Assembly (NCBI GenBank): GCA_036847185.1
Contig: DAIUAM010000012.1
Location: 12,148 to 76,147, forward strand
DNA length: 64,000 bases
DNA from: UBA4738 sp002413305
Lineage (GTDB): Bacteria > Actinomycetota > UBA4738
Reading direction: 5' to 3'
Shown: positions 25,484 to 33,468 of the stretch, piece after piece
How the letters are laid out: every line of letters starts with the position of its first letter
Position numbering within the stretch: the first letter of the stretch is position 1
Translations under genes and position numbers: made by a program
The notes under the pieces: model-generated
Seen by the model: the letters and a program-made list of their open reading frames with translations, nothing else
Databases searched by the model: none
What the model was told of the DNA's origin: nothing

Positions 25484-27244
25484 TCAGCTCCCGGGGACGG
25501 GTGGTTCGGCCGCCGGGATGGTCGCCGGCTCAACCGGCGCCGCGGAGCTGCCGTCCGAAACCTCGGGGACCACCGGAGGCGGGACGGGAGCGAGTCGAAC
25601 CCGGGGGACCACCTGCCGGGAGGCCGCGGCGGCGTGCGAGCGGGCGGCCATGGCCGTGCGAAGCCGTTTCCAGCGCTTCGGCAGCCGTCCGAACGGCTTC
25701 CCGAAGGACCTGCGGAGCTCGACGGCGTGGTGCGCGTACCACTCGGCCATCTCCCCCATGGCGAAGACGGCTTCGGGCGGGAGCGCCAGGTCCGGGGTCG
25801 AGGCCAGTGTCCGGAGCCGCTCGATCGCCACCTGAGCATCCTGGTGTTCCCCGAGCACGTCCTGCAGGACGACCAACCGGCGGATGACGTCGCGGGCCGG
25901 CTGCCCGTAGAGATCGGTCACGGCCTCCAGCGCGTAGCGGAGCTTCTTGCACCGGATCCGCAGCTTGTGGAAGGCCGGCGGCGGCGACCCGGGCTCCAGG
26001 CTGCGTCCGCCCTCGCGGACCTCGCGGTACCTCGCACGGACCACATCCGGGACGGCCGCCAGGGCCGGTGCGACCGATGCGGGGACCCGCCGGAGGGGGC
26101 CGCGCCGCAGTAACGAGGCGAACCCCTCCACCAGCCGGTCGTACCGGCGGGAGTCCAGGCCCTCGATCAGCTCCCGGCGAGCCAGGACCCGCCGCTGTTC
26201 CAGGATCGCCACGAGCGCACCCAGCGCGCCGAAGTCCCCCGGCTCGCGTTCGGCGTCCCATCGCCGTGTCTGTTCGATCTGCACGTCCAGGTCCCGCACC
26301 GCGCCGAGCAGCCCGGCCAGCCAGCGCAGCTCGTCCTGCAGGCGCACCCTCCGGACGGGGACGACGTCCGAGAAGATGCCCATGAGCGCGCGGAGGCGCC
26401 GTACGGCCACCCGCATGTCGTGGAGTTCCTCAGGGTCGTCGCCGAGGCGGGTACCCGGTTCGTGCGCGAGCGCGTCCGCGAAGTGCCGGCGGAGCACCGC
26501 GAAGACCAGCGCACCGACGGAACCCTCCGGGTCGACCGTGGTCGGGCCCAGGTCCCGCGGCGCCGGAACCTCGAGCCCGCACGCCAGGAACCCGGCTTCG
26601 TACTTCGACAGTCCGGCAGGCTGAAGGCCGCACTCACGCCGCATCCGGTCGACGAACCCCTGGATCTCGGGCCGCGAGGGATCGCCGACCTCGACCTCCA
26701 CCCGCCGGAGCCGGGCGGGCTCGGTCACGCCGTCCAAGCCGATCACGGTGCGGTCCATGGCGACCTCCCCGGTCTGGGTCCCCTCGAGCTGCAAGAGGTA
26801 GACCTGACGGTGGGTCCGAACCTCGAACAGCCGCCGGAGCGGCCGGCGGCCGGCGATGTCGCGAACCCGCCTCCCGACCTCCCCGTCGCTCTGGATCAAC
26901 GCCGTCGGGTCGGGAACGGCGAGGGCCTCGGTCAGCTCGGCGCGTTGCCGAAGCCCTTCGTCCTGCCCTCCCCGCGCCTTCAGGGTGGCTTCGGCATTCC
27001 GTCCCGTTCGCCGGATCCGAAGCGTCCGTCCGGCCCGGTGGATCCGAAGATCGGCGGTGTCGTAGTACACGTCGACGTGGCTGCGCGTCCTGCCGGGCAC
27101 CAGGTGGATCGGACCGCCCTCGAGCCGTCCCAGCCATCGCTGCATGGGGGCGAGGTGGACGGCATCGAATTGCCATTCGCGCTCGACGCCGGCCGGTCCG
27201 GGCGGATCCCCAGCGCCGGCAAGGGAAGAACGTCGCGGCGCCAT
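25484..27244 (-). CDS. CYTH and CHAD domain protein
   Basis: A 586-aa protein. The N-terminal CYTH (triphosphate tunnel) domain begins VEREWQFDAVH and continues with VDVYYDTADLRIHRAGRTLRIRR; the usual EXEXK lysine is Gln. The C-terminal CHAD domain (about residues 230-530) contains DDPEELHDMRVAVRRLRALM and FHKLRIRCKKLRYALEAV, rich in His/Arg/Lys for polyphosphate binding. CHAD proteins bind polyphosphate granules, and CYTH enzymes hydrolyse tripolyphosphate. A Pro/Ala-rich tail ends it. I chose ATG 27244 over the upstream ATG 27268. Co-transcribed with sixA. Confidence 0.88.
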   Translation of the reverse strand: MAPRRSSLAGAGDPPGPAGVEREWQFDAVHLAPMQRWLGRLEGGPIHLVPGRTRSHVDVYYDTADLRIHRAGRTLRIRRTGRNAEATLKARGGQDEGLRQRAELTEALAVPDPTALIQSDGEVGRRVRDIAGRRPLRRLFEVRTHRQVYLLQLEGTQTGEVAMDRTVIGLDGVTEPARLRRVEVEVGDPSRPEIQGFVDRMRRECGLQPAGLSKYEAGFLACGLEVPAPRDLGPTTVDPEGSVGALVFAVLRRHFADALAHEPGTRLGDDPEELHDMRVAVRRLRALMGIFSDVVPVRRVRLQDELRWLAGLLGAVRDLDVQIEQTRRWDAEREPGDFGALGALVAILEQRRVLARRELIEGLDSRRYDRLVEGFASLLRRGPLRRVPASVAPALAAVPDVVRARYREVREGGRSLEPGSPPPAFHKLRIRCKKLRYALEAVTDLYGQPARDVIRRLVVLQDVLGEHQDAQVAIERLRTLASTPDLALPPEAVFAMGEMAEWYAHHAVELRRSFGKPFGRLPKRWKRLRTAMAARSHAAAASRQVVPRVRLAPVPPPVVPEVSDGSSAAPVEPATIPAAEPPVPGS

Positions 27245-27308
27245 ACCGGGAAGGATAGTTCGGTTCACGTGGGGGGCGCGGCCCGGATGCCACCCCTCAC
27301 CGGCCGGG

Positions 27309-27314
27309 TATCGT
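27309..27314 (+). promoter_or_regulatory. -10 element, probable leaderless promoter of the NUDIX gene
   Basis: TATCGT followed by exactly 6 bases and ATG 27321, with no ribosome binding site between. Same layout as at 2295, 33457, 34171 and 43384. Confidence 0.4.
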
Positions 27315-27320
27315 CGCGGG

Positions 27321-27764
27321 ATGAGCCAGGAGACCGTACAGGCGGCCGGGGGGGCCGTGTGGCGGCCGGGACCGGGCGGGACCGTCGAGATCGCGCTGGT
27401 CCACCGCCCCCGCTACGACGACTGGAGCCTGCCCAAGGGCAAGCTGCTCCCCGACGAGAACCATGCCGACGGTGCCCTCCGCGAGGTCGAAGAGGAGACC
27501 GGCATGCGATGCCGCCTGGGCCGATACCTGGGCGACAGCTCGTACTCGGACCGAAAGGGACGACGCAAGGTGGTCCGCTACTGGGAGATGGTCCCGTTGG
27601 ACGGGGCCTTCCGGCCGAACGCCGAGGTCGACGAGCTCCGCTGGCTGTCCCCGGACGAGGCGCTCGATCTCCTGTCCTACGACCACGACCGCCACATCCT
27701 CGAGCGGCTGTCCACCATCGGTCCCTCCGAGAGCGACCTGCTCGACCGTCATGAGGCCCCATAG
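27321..27764 (+). CDS. NUDIX hydrolase (MutT/Ap4A hydrolase-like)
   Basis: A 147-aa hydrolase with a full Nudix box, GKLLPDENHADGALREVEEE followed by TGM, after AAGGAVWRPG. In Actinobacteria similar N-terminal domains are fused to a histidine phosphatase (MutT1 type); here the phosphatase (SixA) is a separate nearby gene. Likely substrates are nucleoside polyphosphates, diadenosine polyphosphates or 8-oxo-dGTP. The frame is open upstream to 27144, but that part lies antisense to the CYTH-CHAD gene and is not conserved-looking. Confidence 0.85.
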   Translation: MSQETVQAAGGAVWRPGPGGTVEIALVHRPRYDDWSLPKGKLLPDENHADGALREVEEETGMRCRLGRYLGDSSYSDRKGRRKVVRYWEMVPLDGAFRPNAEVDELRWLSPDEALDLLSYDHDRHILERLSTIGPSESDLLDRHEAP

Positions 27765-27889
27765 GCAGTCCGTCTCCACCCTGCCGGGATCCGTACGGAG
27801 ACGCGTTACAGGTTGTTGTCCCGAGCGTGACCTCTTGGTAGGTTCGGGCTCGCGCCGCGTCCACGCCATCGGCTTCGGGAGGCTTCTTC

Positions 27890-28783
27890 GTGCTCACATG
27901 GTTCCAGGCCATCGTCATGGGCCTGCTGCAGGGCGTGACCGAGCTGTTCCCCATCTCCAGCCTGGGGCATTCCGTGATCATCCCCTCGCTGATCCCCGGG
28001 TGGCACGGCCTGGCGCACGCGCAGTCGCAGCCCGAATCGTTCTTCCTGGCCTTCCTGGTCACGCTGCACGTGGGGACGGCCATCGCATTGCTGATCTTCT
28101 TCAGGAATGAGTGGAAGCGGATCATCGCCGCGTTCTTCCGTTCGATCCGCACGCGGAAGGTCGAGACCAGCGACGAACGCCTCGCCTGGCTCCTGGTGGT
28201 GGCCACGATCCCCGCGGGCATCACGGGCGTCCTGCTCGAACACGCCTTCCGGGTGGTCTTCGCCAAGCCGCTGGCGGCCTCGATCTTCCTCATGGTCAAT
28301 GGGGTGATCCTCCTGGCCGGCGAACGCTACCGGCGCCGGGCCGAGGTCCGGGAGGTCGCCGTCCGCCACGGCACCAAGGCGGGCACCGACGTCCGCCGGC
28401 TGGAGACCCTCGAGTACAAGGAGGCCGGCCTCGTCGGCGTCGCACAGGTCGCCGCGCTCCTGGCCGGCATCAGCCGGTCCGGCATCACGATGGTGGCCGG
28501 ACTGGTCCGGGGGCTGAACCACGAGGACGCCGCCAGGTTCTCCTTCCTGCTGGCCACGCCCATCATCCTCGCGGCGGGCGTGTACAAGATCCCCGACCTC
28601 CTGGATCCGAAGTGGCACAGCATCCGGGCCCAGGCCATCGTGGGCGGGGTGGTGGCCGGGGCCGCGGCGTACCTGTCGGTGAAGTTCCTGATCCGCTACT
28701 TCCAGACCCGGACGCTGACCCCGTTCGCCATCTACTGCCTGGTGTTCGGCGCGGCCATGGTCGTCCGGTTCGCGGCCTTCTGA
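27890..28783 (+). CDS. uppP: Undecaprenyl-diphosphatase UppP
   Basis: A 297-aa polytopic membrane phosphatase that recycles the cell-wall carrier lipid by dephosphorylating undecaprenyl diphosphate; overproduction gives bacitracin resistance. Motif 1 is GVTELFPISSLGHSV and motif 2 is AGISRSGITMVAGL, both intact. About eight helices. GTG start preceded by GGGAGG. The 125 bp upstream hold no recognised gene. The C-terminus ends just before a cupredoxin operon. Confidence 0.93.
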   Translation: MLTWFQAIVMGLLQGVTELFPISSLGHSVIIPSLIPGWHGLAHAQSQPESFFLAFLVTLHVGTAIALLIFFRNEWKRIIAAFFRSIRTRKVETSDERLAWLLVVATIPAGITGVLLEHAFRVVFAKPLAASIFLMVNGVILLAGERYRRRAEVREVAVRHGTKAGTDVRRLETLEYKEAGLVGVAQVAALLAGISRSGITMVAGLVRGLNHEDAARFSFLLATPIILAAGVYKIPDLLDPKWHSIRAQAIVGGVVAGAAAYLSVKFLIRYFQTRTLTPFAIYCLVFGAAMVVRFAAF

Positions 28784-28830
28784 GCCCGCCCCCCGACCAA
28801 CGACCGCGTGCCACCGGCGGGCGGCCCCCG

Positions 28831-28836
28831 TACCAT
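28831..28836 (+). promoter_or_regulatory. Possible -10 element of the cupredoxin operon
   Basis: TACCAT lies 8 bases before ATG 28845, and no ribosome binding site intervenes. It supports this ATG over the in-frame TTG at 28836, which overlaps the box. Confidence 0.3.
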
Positions 28837-28844
28837 TGGGCCCC

Positions 28845-29636
28845 ATGTATCAATGGATGGTGTTCGTCCATATCGTTGGCGTGCTGGGCTTCCTCGCCGC
28901 CCACGGGGTCTCCATCGCGGTCCTGTTCCGTCTTCGGACCGAACGCGACCCTGTCAAGGTCAACGACCTGATGGCCCTCTCGGTGGCGTCCATCCGGGCC
29001 TTCTACATCTCGTTCGCGATCCTGTTGGCCGGTGGCATCACGGCCGCCTTCCTTGGGCACCTGTGGAACCAGACGTGGATCTGGGGGGCCATCGGCATCC
29101 TGGTCGTGGTCACCCTCGCCATGTACGCGATCGCTTCCCCGTACTACAAGCGGATCCGGTTCATCTCCCGGGCGATCGCCGGCGGCTCGGAGGCCGTCAC
29201 CCGCGAGCAGTTCGACGGCGTCCTGGGCTCCGGGCGGCCGATGACGGTGGCGATCATCGGGTTCGTCGGCCTCCTGGCCATCGTGTACCTCATGGTCCTC
29301 AAGCCGACCCTCGGCCAGAGCGCGGCGGCGGCGGGTTCGAAGCTGCCGAAGACGACCATTCAGATCACGGCGAAGAACGTCGCCTTCGACACCAGCTCGC
29401 TCACCGCGCCCGCGTCCACGGCGTTCACCATCGGGTTCGACAACGAGGACGGCGGCACGGCCCACAACGTGGCGATCTACACGGACCGATCGGCGGGTAC
29501 GGTCCTGTTCCGCGGTGACCTCGTCACCGGGCCGAAGGCGGTGGTCTACCACGTGCCGGCGCTGCAGGCCGGGTCGTACTTCTTCCGCTGCGACGTGCAC
29601 CCAACCTCCATGACCGGGACCCTCACGGTCCCCTAG
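28845..29636 (+). CDS. Membrane protein with a C-terminal cupredoxin domain
   Basis: A 263-aa protein. The first about 155 residues contain four transmembrane helices arranged like DUF2269-type integral membrane proteins (MVFVHIVGVLGFLAAHGVSI; AFYISFAILLAGG). The last about 95 residues form a plastocyanin-like domain with probable type I copper ligands: His in GTAHNVAIY, then Cys, His and Met in FRCDVHPTSM. A membrane-anchored extracytoplasmic electron carrier is likely. It is 7 bp upstream of the UspA-Rieske gene and appears to be in one operon with it and a ferredoxin-reductase-like flavoprotein. Confidence 0.72.
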   Translation: MYQWMVFVHIVGVLGFLAAHGVSIAVLFRLRTERDPVKVNDLMALSVASIRAFYISFAILLAGGITAAFLGHLWNQTWIWGAIGILVVVTLAMYAIASPYYKRIRFISRAIAGGSEAVTREQFDGVLGSGRPMTVAIIGFVGLLAIVYLMVLKPTLGQSAAAAGSKLPKTTIQITAKNVAFDTSSLTAPASTAFTIGFDNEDGGTAHNVAIYTDRSAGTVLFRGDLVTGPKAVVYHVPALQAGSYFFRCDVHPTSMTGTLTVP

Positions 29637-29643
29637 CGCCGCC

Positions 29644-30687
29644 GTGGCATACAAGACCGTGGTCGTCGGCACCGACGGCTCCATCACGGCCACCGCCGCC
29701 CGGGACGCCGCGATCCGCCTGGTGAAGCGGACGCGCGGAAGGCTGGTCAGCGTGTCGGCGTTCGGACCGCCCAGGATCACCCGTCAGATGGCCGAGGGAT
29801 TCGTCGAACGCGCTCGCAGGGCGGCCGAGCGGCAGGGCGTCGAAGCCGTCGCCGAGCTCACCACCGCGGACCCCACCGAGGCCATCCTCGCCGCCGCGGA
29901 GCGACATGAGGCTGACCTGATCGTCGTGGGGAACAAGGGCATGGGCGATGCAGCCCGGTTCAAGCTGGCCAGCGTGCCGGACCGCATCGCCCACGCGGCT
30001 CTGTGCGACGTGCTGATCATCGATACCACCCACAAGGCACGCTCCGGCCGGAGGCCGGACCGGGGCTGGAAGAAGATCCTGGTCGGCACCGACGGCTCCC
30101 CGACCGCGGCGGAGGCCGTCCGGCTGGCCTTCGAGCTGGCGGTGGTGCTCCGGGGCACCGTCTATCTCGTGTACGTGGGCGATCCGATCGTGGGGGCCAT
30201 CGTCCTGGAGGAGGTAGCCGGCGGCGGGCCGGTTCGCATCAACCTCGAACCCCGCGTAGTCCAGGGCGATCCCGCCGATCAGATCTGCGCGATCGCCGAG
30301 ACCGAGGATATCGACCTGGTGATCGTGGGGAACCGGGGGATGTCGGGCGCGCGCCGCTACTTCCTCGGTTCGGTGCCGAACGAGGTCGCCCACCGGGGAC
30401 CGGCCGACGTGCTGATCGTCAAGACCACCGGCCGGACGCTTGACGATATCGAGCCCGGCCACGGCGGGGTGGTCGACGTGGGCGGGAGGCGGCTGGCGGT
30501 GTTCCGGGACGAGGAGGGACGCGTGCACGCGGTCTCCCCCCGCTGCACCCATATGGGCTGCACGGTCGATTGGAACGACGCCGAGCGAACCTGGGATTGC
30601 CCATGCCACGGTTCGCGGTACGACTCGAACGGCGTGGTCCTCCAGGGGCCGGCCGAGAAGGACCTGGCCCCCCAGGACGTGGGATGA
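29644..30687 (+). CDS. UspA-UspA-Rieske fusion protein
   Basis: A 347-aa fusion. Residues 1-130 and about 140-262 are two universal stress domains. The second keeps the ATP-binding G-x2-G-x9-G-S pattern (G229, G232, G242, S243). Residues about 265-347 are a Rieske [2Fe-2S] domain with ligands C301, H303, C319 and H322 and the bc1-like extra cysteines C306 and C321 (CTHMGC, CPCHGS). No signal peptide, so it is cytoplasmic. Its stop overlaps the next start by ATGA. The flavoprotein downstream is the obvious electron donor, so ATP sensing linked to a redox centre is a reasonable inference. Confidence 0.8.
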   Translation: MAYKTVVVGTDGSITATAARDAAIRLVKRTRGRLVSVSAFGPPRITRQMAEGFVERARRAAERQGVEAVAELTTADPTEAILAAAERHEADLIVVGNKGMGDAARFKLASVPDRIAHAALCDVLIIDTTHKARSGRRPDRGWKKILVGTDGSPTAAEAVRLAFELAVVLRGTVYLVYVGDPIVGAIVLEEVAGGGPVRINLEPRVVQGDPADQICAIAETEDIDLVIVGNRGMSGARRYFLGSVPNEVAHRGPADVLIVKTTGRTLDDIEPGHGGVVDVGGRRLAVFRDEEGRVHAVSPRCTHMGCTVDWNDAERTWDCPCHGSRYDSNGVVLQGPAEKDLAPQDVG

Positions 30688-31937
30688 CCACCGGCGACCC
30701 CATCGTCATCGTGGGAGCCGCCCTGACCGGCGGGACGGCGGCCGCCGCCCTTCGCCATGAAGGGTTCGACGGGCCGATCACGCTGATCGGGGCCGAACCC
30801 CGCCACCCCTACGAGCGGCCGCCCCTCTCGAAGTCGCTCCTGCGCGGGGAAACCCCGTTCGACGAGGCGCTGGTCAACCCGGAGGCGTCCTACGCGGACG
30901 AGGGGATCGAGCTCCGGCTCGGGATGCGGGCCACGGCGATCGACCCCCGGCGCCGGCGGGTCACGATGCACGACGGCGAGGAGGTCCCGTTCGAGCGGCT
31001 CCTCCTGGCCACGGGTGCCCGCAACCGACGCTTCCCGATCCCGGGTCTCGACCTCCCCGGGGTCCATGCCCTGCGGACCGTCGAGGAGTGCGAGGCGATC
31101 CGGGCCGACGCCGACTCCGGGAGCCGGGCGGTGGTCGCCGGGATGGGGTTCATCGGCTCGGAGGTGGCCGCCTCGCTGCGGCGACTGGGCGTGGAGGTCA
31201 CGGCCATCGACGGCGGCGCGGTTCCCCTGGAGCGCGTCCTGGGGCCCGAGGTAGGGCGGGTCCTGGCCGGCATCCACCGGGACCATGGCGTCCGGCTGGT
31301 GTCGAACGACCGCCTCCGGGCGTTCGAAGGGAGCGGGAGAGTCGAATGCGCCGTCACCGCGAGCGGCGAGCGGCTGGGGGGCGACTTCGCGGTGGTCGGA
31401 CTGGGGGTCGAACCGGCCACCGAGCTGGCGGTGGCGGCCGGCCTCCAGGTCGACAACGGCATCCTGGTCGACGCTCGGTTCCGGACCAGCGAGGAGGGCA
31501 TCTTCGCGGCCGGCGACGTCGCGAACCTCGACCATCCGCTGTTCGGCCGCAGGCTGCGGGTCGAACACTGGCAGAACGCCCGCAAGCAGGGGCGGGCGGC
31601 GGCCCTGGCCATGCTCGGCGCGGGCGCGCCGTTCGACGAGGTGCCCTGGTTCTGGAGCGACCAATACGACCACAACATCCAGTACGCGGGCCACCACACC
31701 GAGTGGGACGACTTCGTGGTCCGGGGAAGCCTGGACGACCGGAGTTTCCTGGGTTTCTACCGCAAGGATGGCCGCGTGCAGAGTGTGGTCGGGATGAACC
31801 GGGGGTCCGACGTCCTGCAGGCCGCCGCCCTGATCCGGTCCGGCGGCCTCGCCGACCCCGACCTCCTGCGCGACGACGACCTCCCGGTGCGTTCGCTGGG
31901 CGGCGCCGAGGCTGCCCACGGAGGCCCCCACCCGTAG
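30684..31937 (+). CDS. FAD-dependent ferredoxin/rubredoxin reductase-like oxidoreductase
   Basis: A 417-aa pyridine-nucleotide-disulphide-type reductase. The N-terminal FAD fold is IVIVGAALTGGTAAAALR, the NAD(P)H fold is AVVAGMGFIGSEVAASLRRLG, and the second FAD motif is GIFAAGDVANLDHP. A C-terminal reductase domain (VPWFWSDQYDHNIQYAGH) is as in ferredoxin reductases of dioxygenase systems. It probably passes electrons from NAD(P)H to the Rieske domain of the overlapping upstream gene. The FAD dinucleotide motif is GAALTGG rather than GxGxxG. Confidence 0.88.
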   Translation: MTTGDPIVIVGAALTGGTAAAALRHEGFDGPITLIGAEPRHPYERPPLSKSLLRGETPFDEALVNPEASYADEGIELRLGMRATAIDPRRRRVTMHDGEEVPFERLLLATGARNRRFPIPGLDLPGVHALRTVEECEAIRADADSGSRAVVAGMGFIGSEVAASLRRLGVEVTAIDGGAVPLERVLGPEVGRVLAGIHRDHGVRLVSNDRLRAFEGSGRVECAVTASGERLGGDFAVVGLGVEPATELAVAAGLQVDNGILVDARFRTSEEGIFAAGDVANLDHPLFGRRLRVEHWQNARKQGRAAALAMLGAGAPFDEVPWFWSDQYDHNIQYAGHHTEWDDFVVRGSLDDRSFLGFYRKDGRVQSVVGMNRGSDVLQAAALIRSGGLADPDLLRDDDLPVRSLGGAEAAHGGPHP

Positions 31938-31949
31938 ACTGAAGACGCC

Positions 31950-33302
31950 ATGCGGAAGCGGGCCGGAGGCGGCCGTCCACGGACCCTCACCGGTCGCCTG
32001 CTCCTGTGGCAGGCCATCGCGGTCCTCGGCGTCCTCGTGGCGTTGCCGCTCACCATCGTGGGCTCGAAAGGTGGGGGCGTGCGCGTCATCCTGGTGGTGG
32101 GGTTCGGATTGGCCGCGCTGGCGGGGGTCCTCGTGCTGGTCGTACTGGCCGGCGGGCTCTCGCGGCCCCTCCGGCGGATCACCGACGCCGTGGGGCGCGT
32201 GGGCAGCGGCGACCTGGACGCAGACGTGCCCGAACAAGGGACCGAAGAGCTGGTGCTGCTCGCCCAGACGGTGAACACCATGCGCCGCGAGGTGGCCGCG
32301 CGCGCGGCGACCGCCCAGGAGGAACGAACCGCCCGCGACGCCATCCTCTCCGGGCTCGACGAGGGGATCGTGTTGTTCGACCCGGACGGGTCGACCGTCT
32401 ACCAGAACGAACAGGTCGCCCGTCTGCTCGGTGGGCCGGTCGATGCGGCGAACCGGCTGGGGCCGCCCGGGCTGCAGGAGCTGGTGGCGGAGGTGACCGG
32501 GACCGGGGCGGCCCGAACCACCGAGGTGGCCGCGGCAGCGCGAACGCTGTCGGCCACGGCGGCGCGGGTCCCGGGAGATCTCCGGGTGCTCCTGGTGCTG
32601 CGCGATGTCACCCGGGCCCGGATCCTCGACGCGGTGCGGCGGGACTTCGTGGCGAACGCTTCGCACGAACTGAAGACGCCGGCCGCGTCGATCAGCGCAC
32701 TCGCCGAGACCATCGCCTCGGCCGCCTCCGACGACCCCGAGGCGACCCGGCGGTTCGCCGGGCAGCTCGAACGGGAGGCCGTCCGTCTGGCCGGGATCGT
32801 CTCGGACCTGCTCGACCTGTCCCGCCTGGAGGTGGGGATGGAGGAGCCCTCCGACCTCCGGTTCGACCAGCTCGTGGAGGACGAGGCCGGCCGCTTCGAC
32901 GGCCGGGCCGAACAGAGCGAACTGACGCTCAACGTGCAGACCGAGCCGGTCACCGTCCGCGGTTCGCCCCAGGACCTCGCGCTCCTGGTCCGCAACCTCG
33001 TCGCCAACGCTATCCAGTACACGAAGCCCGGGGGGCGCATCGACGTGCGGGTCGAAGCCAACGGCTCGAGCGCCGCGCTGGTGGTCCGGGACACCGGGAT
33101 CGGCATCCCGGCCAAAGACCGCGGCCGGATCTTCGAGCGCTTCTATCGGGTGGACCGGGCGCGGTCACGGGAGACGGGCGGGACCGGGCTGGGCCTCTCC
33201 ATCGTTCGGCACGTCGTGGAGAACCACGGCGGATCCGTGCGCGTGGAAAGCGAGCTCGGCGAAGGCTCGACCTTCACGGTCCGGCTCCCCCTGGCCGCCT
33301 AA
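31950..33302 (+). CDS. Sensor histidine kinase (PhoR/SenX3-like)
   Basis: A 450-aa kinase: two N-terminal transmembrane helices (about 15-37 and 45-69) with only a few residues outside, HAMP (SRPLRRITDAVGRVGSGDLD), a degenerate PAS segment (about 130-220), HisKA with phospho-His H239 (FVANASHELKTPAASI), and HATPase motifs NLVANAIQYTKPGG, VVRDTGIGIP, IFERFYRVD and GGTGLGLSIV. The lack of a large sensor domain and the presence of PAS fit PhoR/SenX3. It is the only histidine kinase in the window and a plausible partner of the phosphate regulator at 16244, though 15 kb away. A TAGACT box ends 9 bp before its ATG. Confidence 0.87.
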   Translation: MRKRAGGGRPRTLTGRLLLWQAIAVLGVLVALPLTIVGSKGGGVRVILVVGFGLAALAGVLVLVVLAGGLSRPLRRITDAVGRVGSGDLDADVPEQGTEELVLLAQTVNTMRREVAARAATAQEERTARDAILSGLDEGIVLFDPDGSTVYQNEQVARLLGGPVDAANRLGPPGLQELVAEVTGTGAARTTEVAAAARTLSATAARVPGDLRVLLVLRDVTRARILDAVRRDFVANASHELKTPAASISALAETIASAASDDPEATRRFAGQLEREAVRLAGIVSDLLDLSRLEVGMEEPSDLRFDQLVEDEAGRFDGRAEQSELTLNVQTEPVTVRGSPQDLALLVRNLVANAIQYTKPGGRIDVRVEANGSSAALVVRDTGIGIPAKDRGRIFERFYRVDRARSRETGGTGLGLSIVRHVVENHGGSVRVESELGEGSTFTVRLPLAA

Positions 33303-33451
33303 GCCCTGGGGAGGGTGTCCCTGAGGTTCTCCGCGGCCTCCTCGACCGAGATCTCCGCGGCGTCGGCCGCCTTCTTCAGGTCCTCGTAGGTGATGTGCGA
33401 CGGGTCGCCGTGATCGTCGTGCGGCAGCCCGCATCCGCAGGTCAGACACAT
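33299..33451 (-). CDS. Small Cys-rich conserved-looking protein (50 aa)
   Basis: A 50-codon gene with MCLTCGCGLPHDDHGDPSHI at its N-terminus (Cys at 2, 5 and 7; His-rich 11-19), then a helical HITYEDLKKAADAAEISVEEAAENL region. A ribosome binding site (GGGAAGGA) precedes the ATG, and codon use is host-like. I recall similar short CxxCGC-HDDHGD proteins across Actinobacteria, but no function is known to me. The Cys/His cluster suggests metal binding. It diverges from the phosphomutase gene and overlaps the end of the kinase gene by 4 bp. Confidence 0.65.
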   Translation of the reverse strand: MCLTCGCGLPHDDHGDPSHITYEDLKKAADAAEISVEEAAENLRDTLPRA

Positions 33452-33456
33452 GCCGG

Positions 33457-33462
33457 TATCCT
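33457..33462 (+). promoter_or_regulatory. -10 element, probable leaderless promoter of the phosphomutase gene
   Basis: TATCCT followed by 6 bases and GTG 33469. It lies in the 17 bp between divergent start codons. Confidence 0.4.
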
Positions 33463-33468
33463 TCCCGC

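Noticed and set aside
30357..32666. 769-aa minus-strand frame opposite the flavoprotein and kinase genes
   Set aside because: Overlaps three well-supported plus-strand genes and contains repetitive Gly/Arg/Pro text typical of antisense GC-rich DNA.
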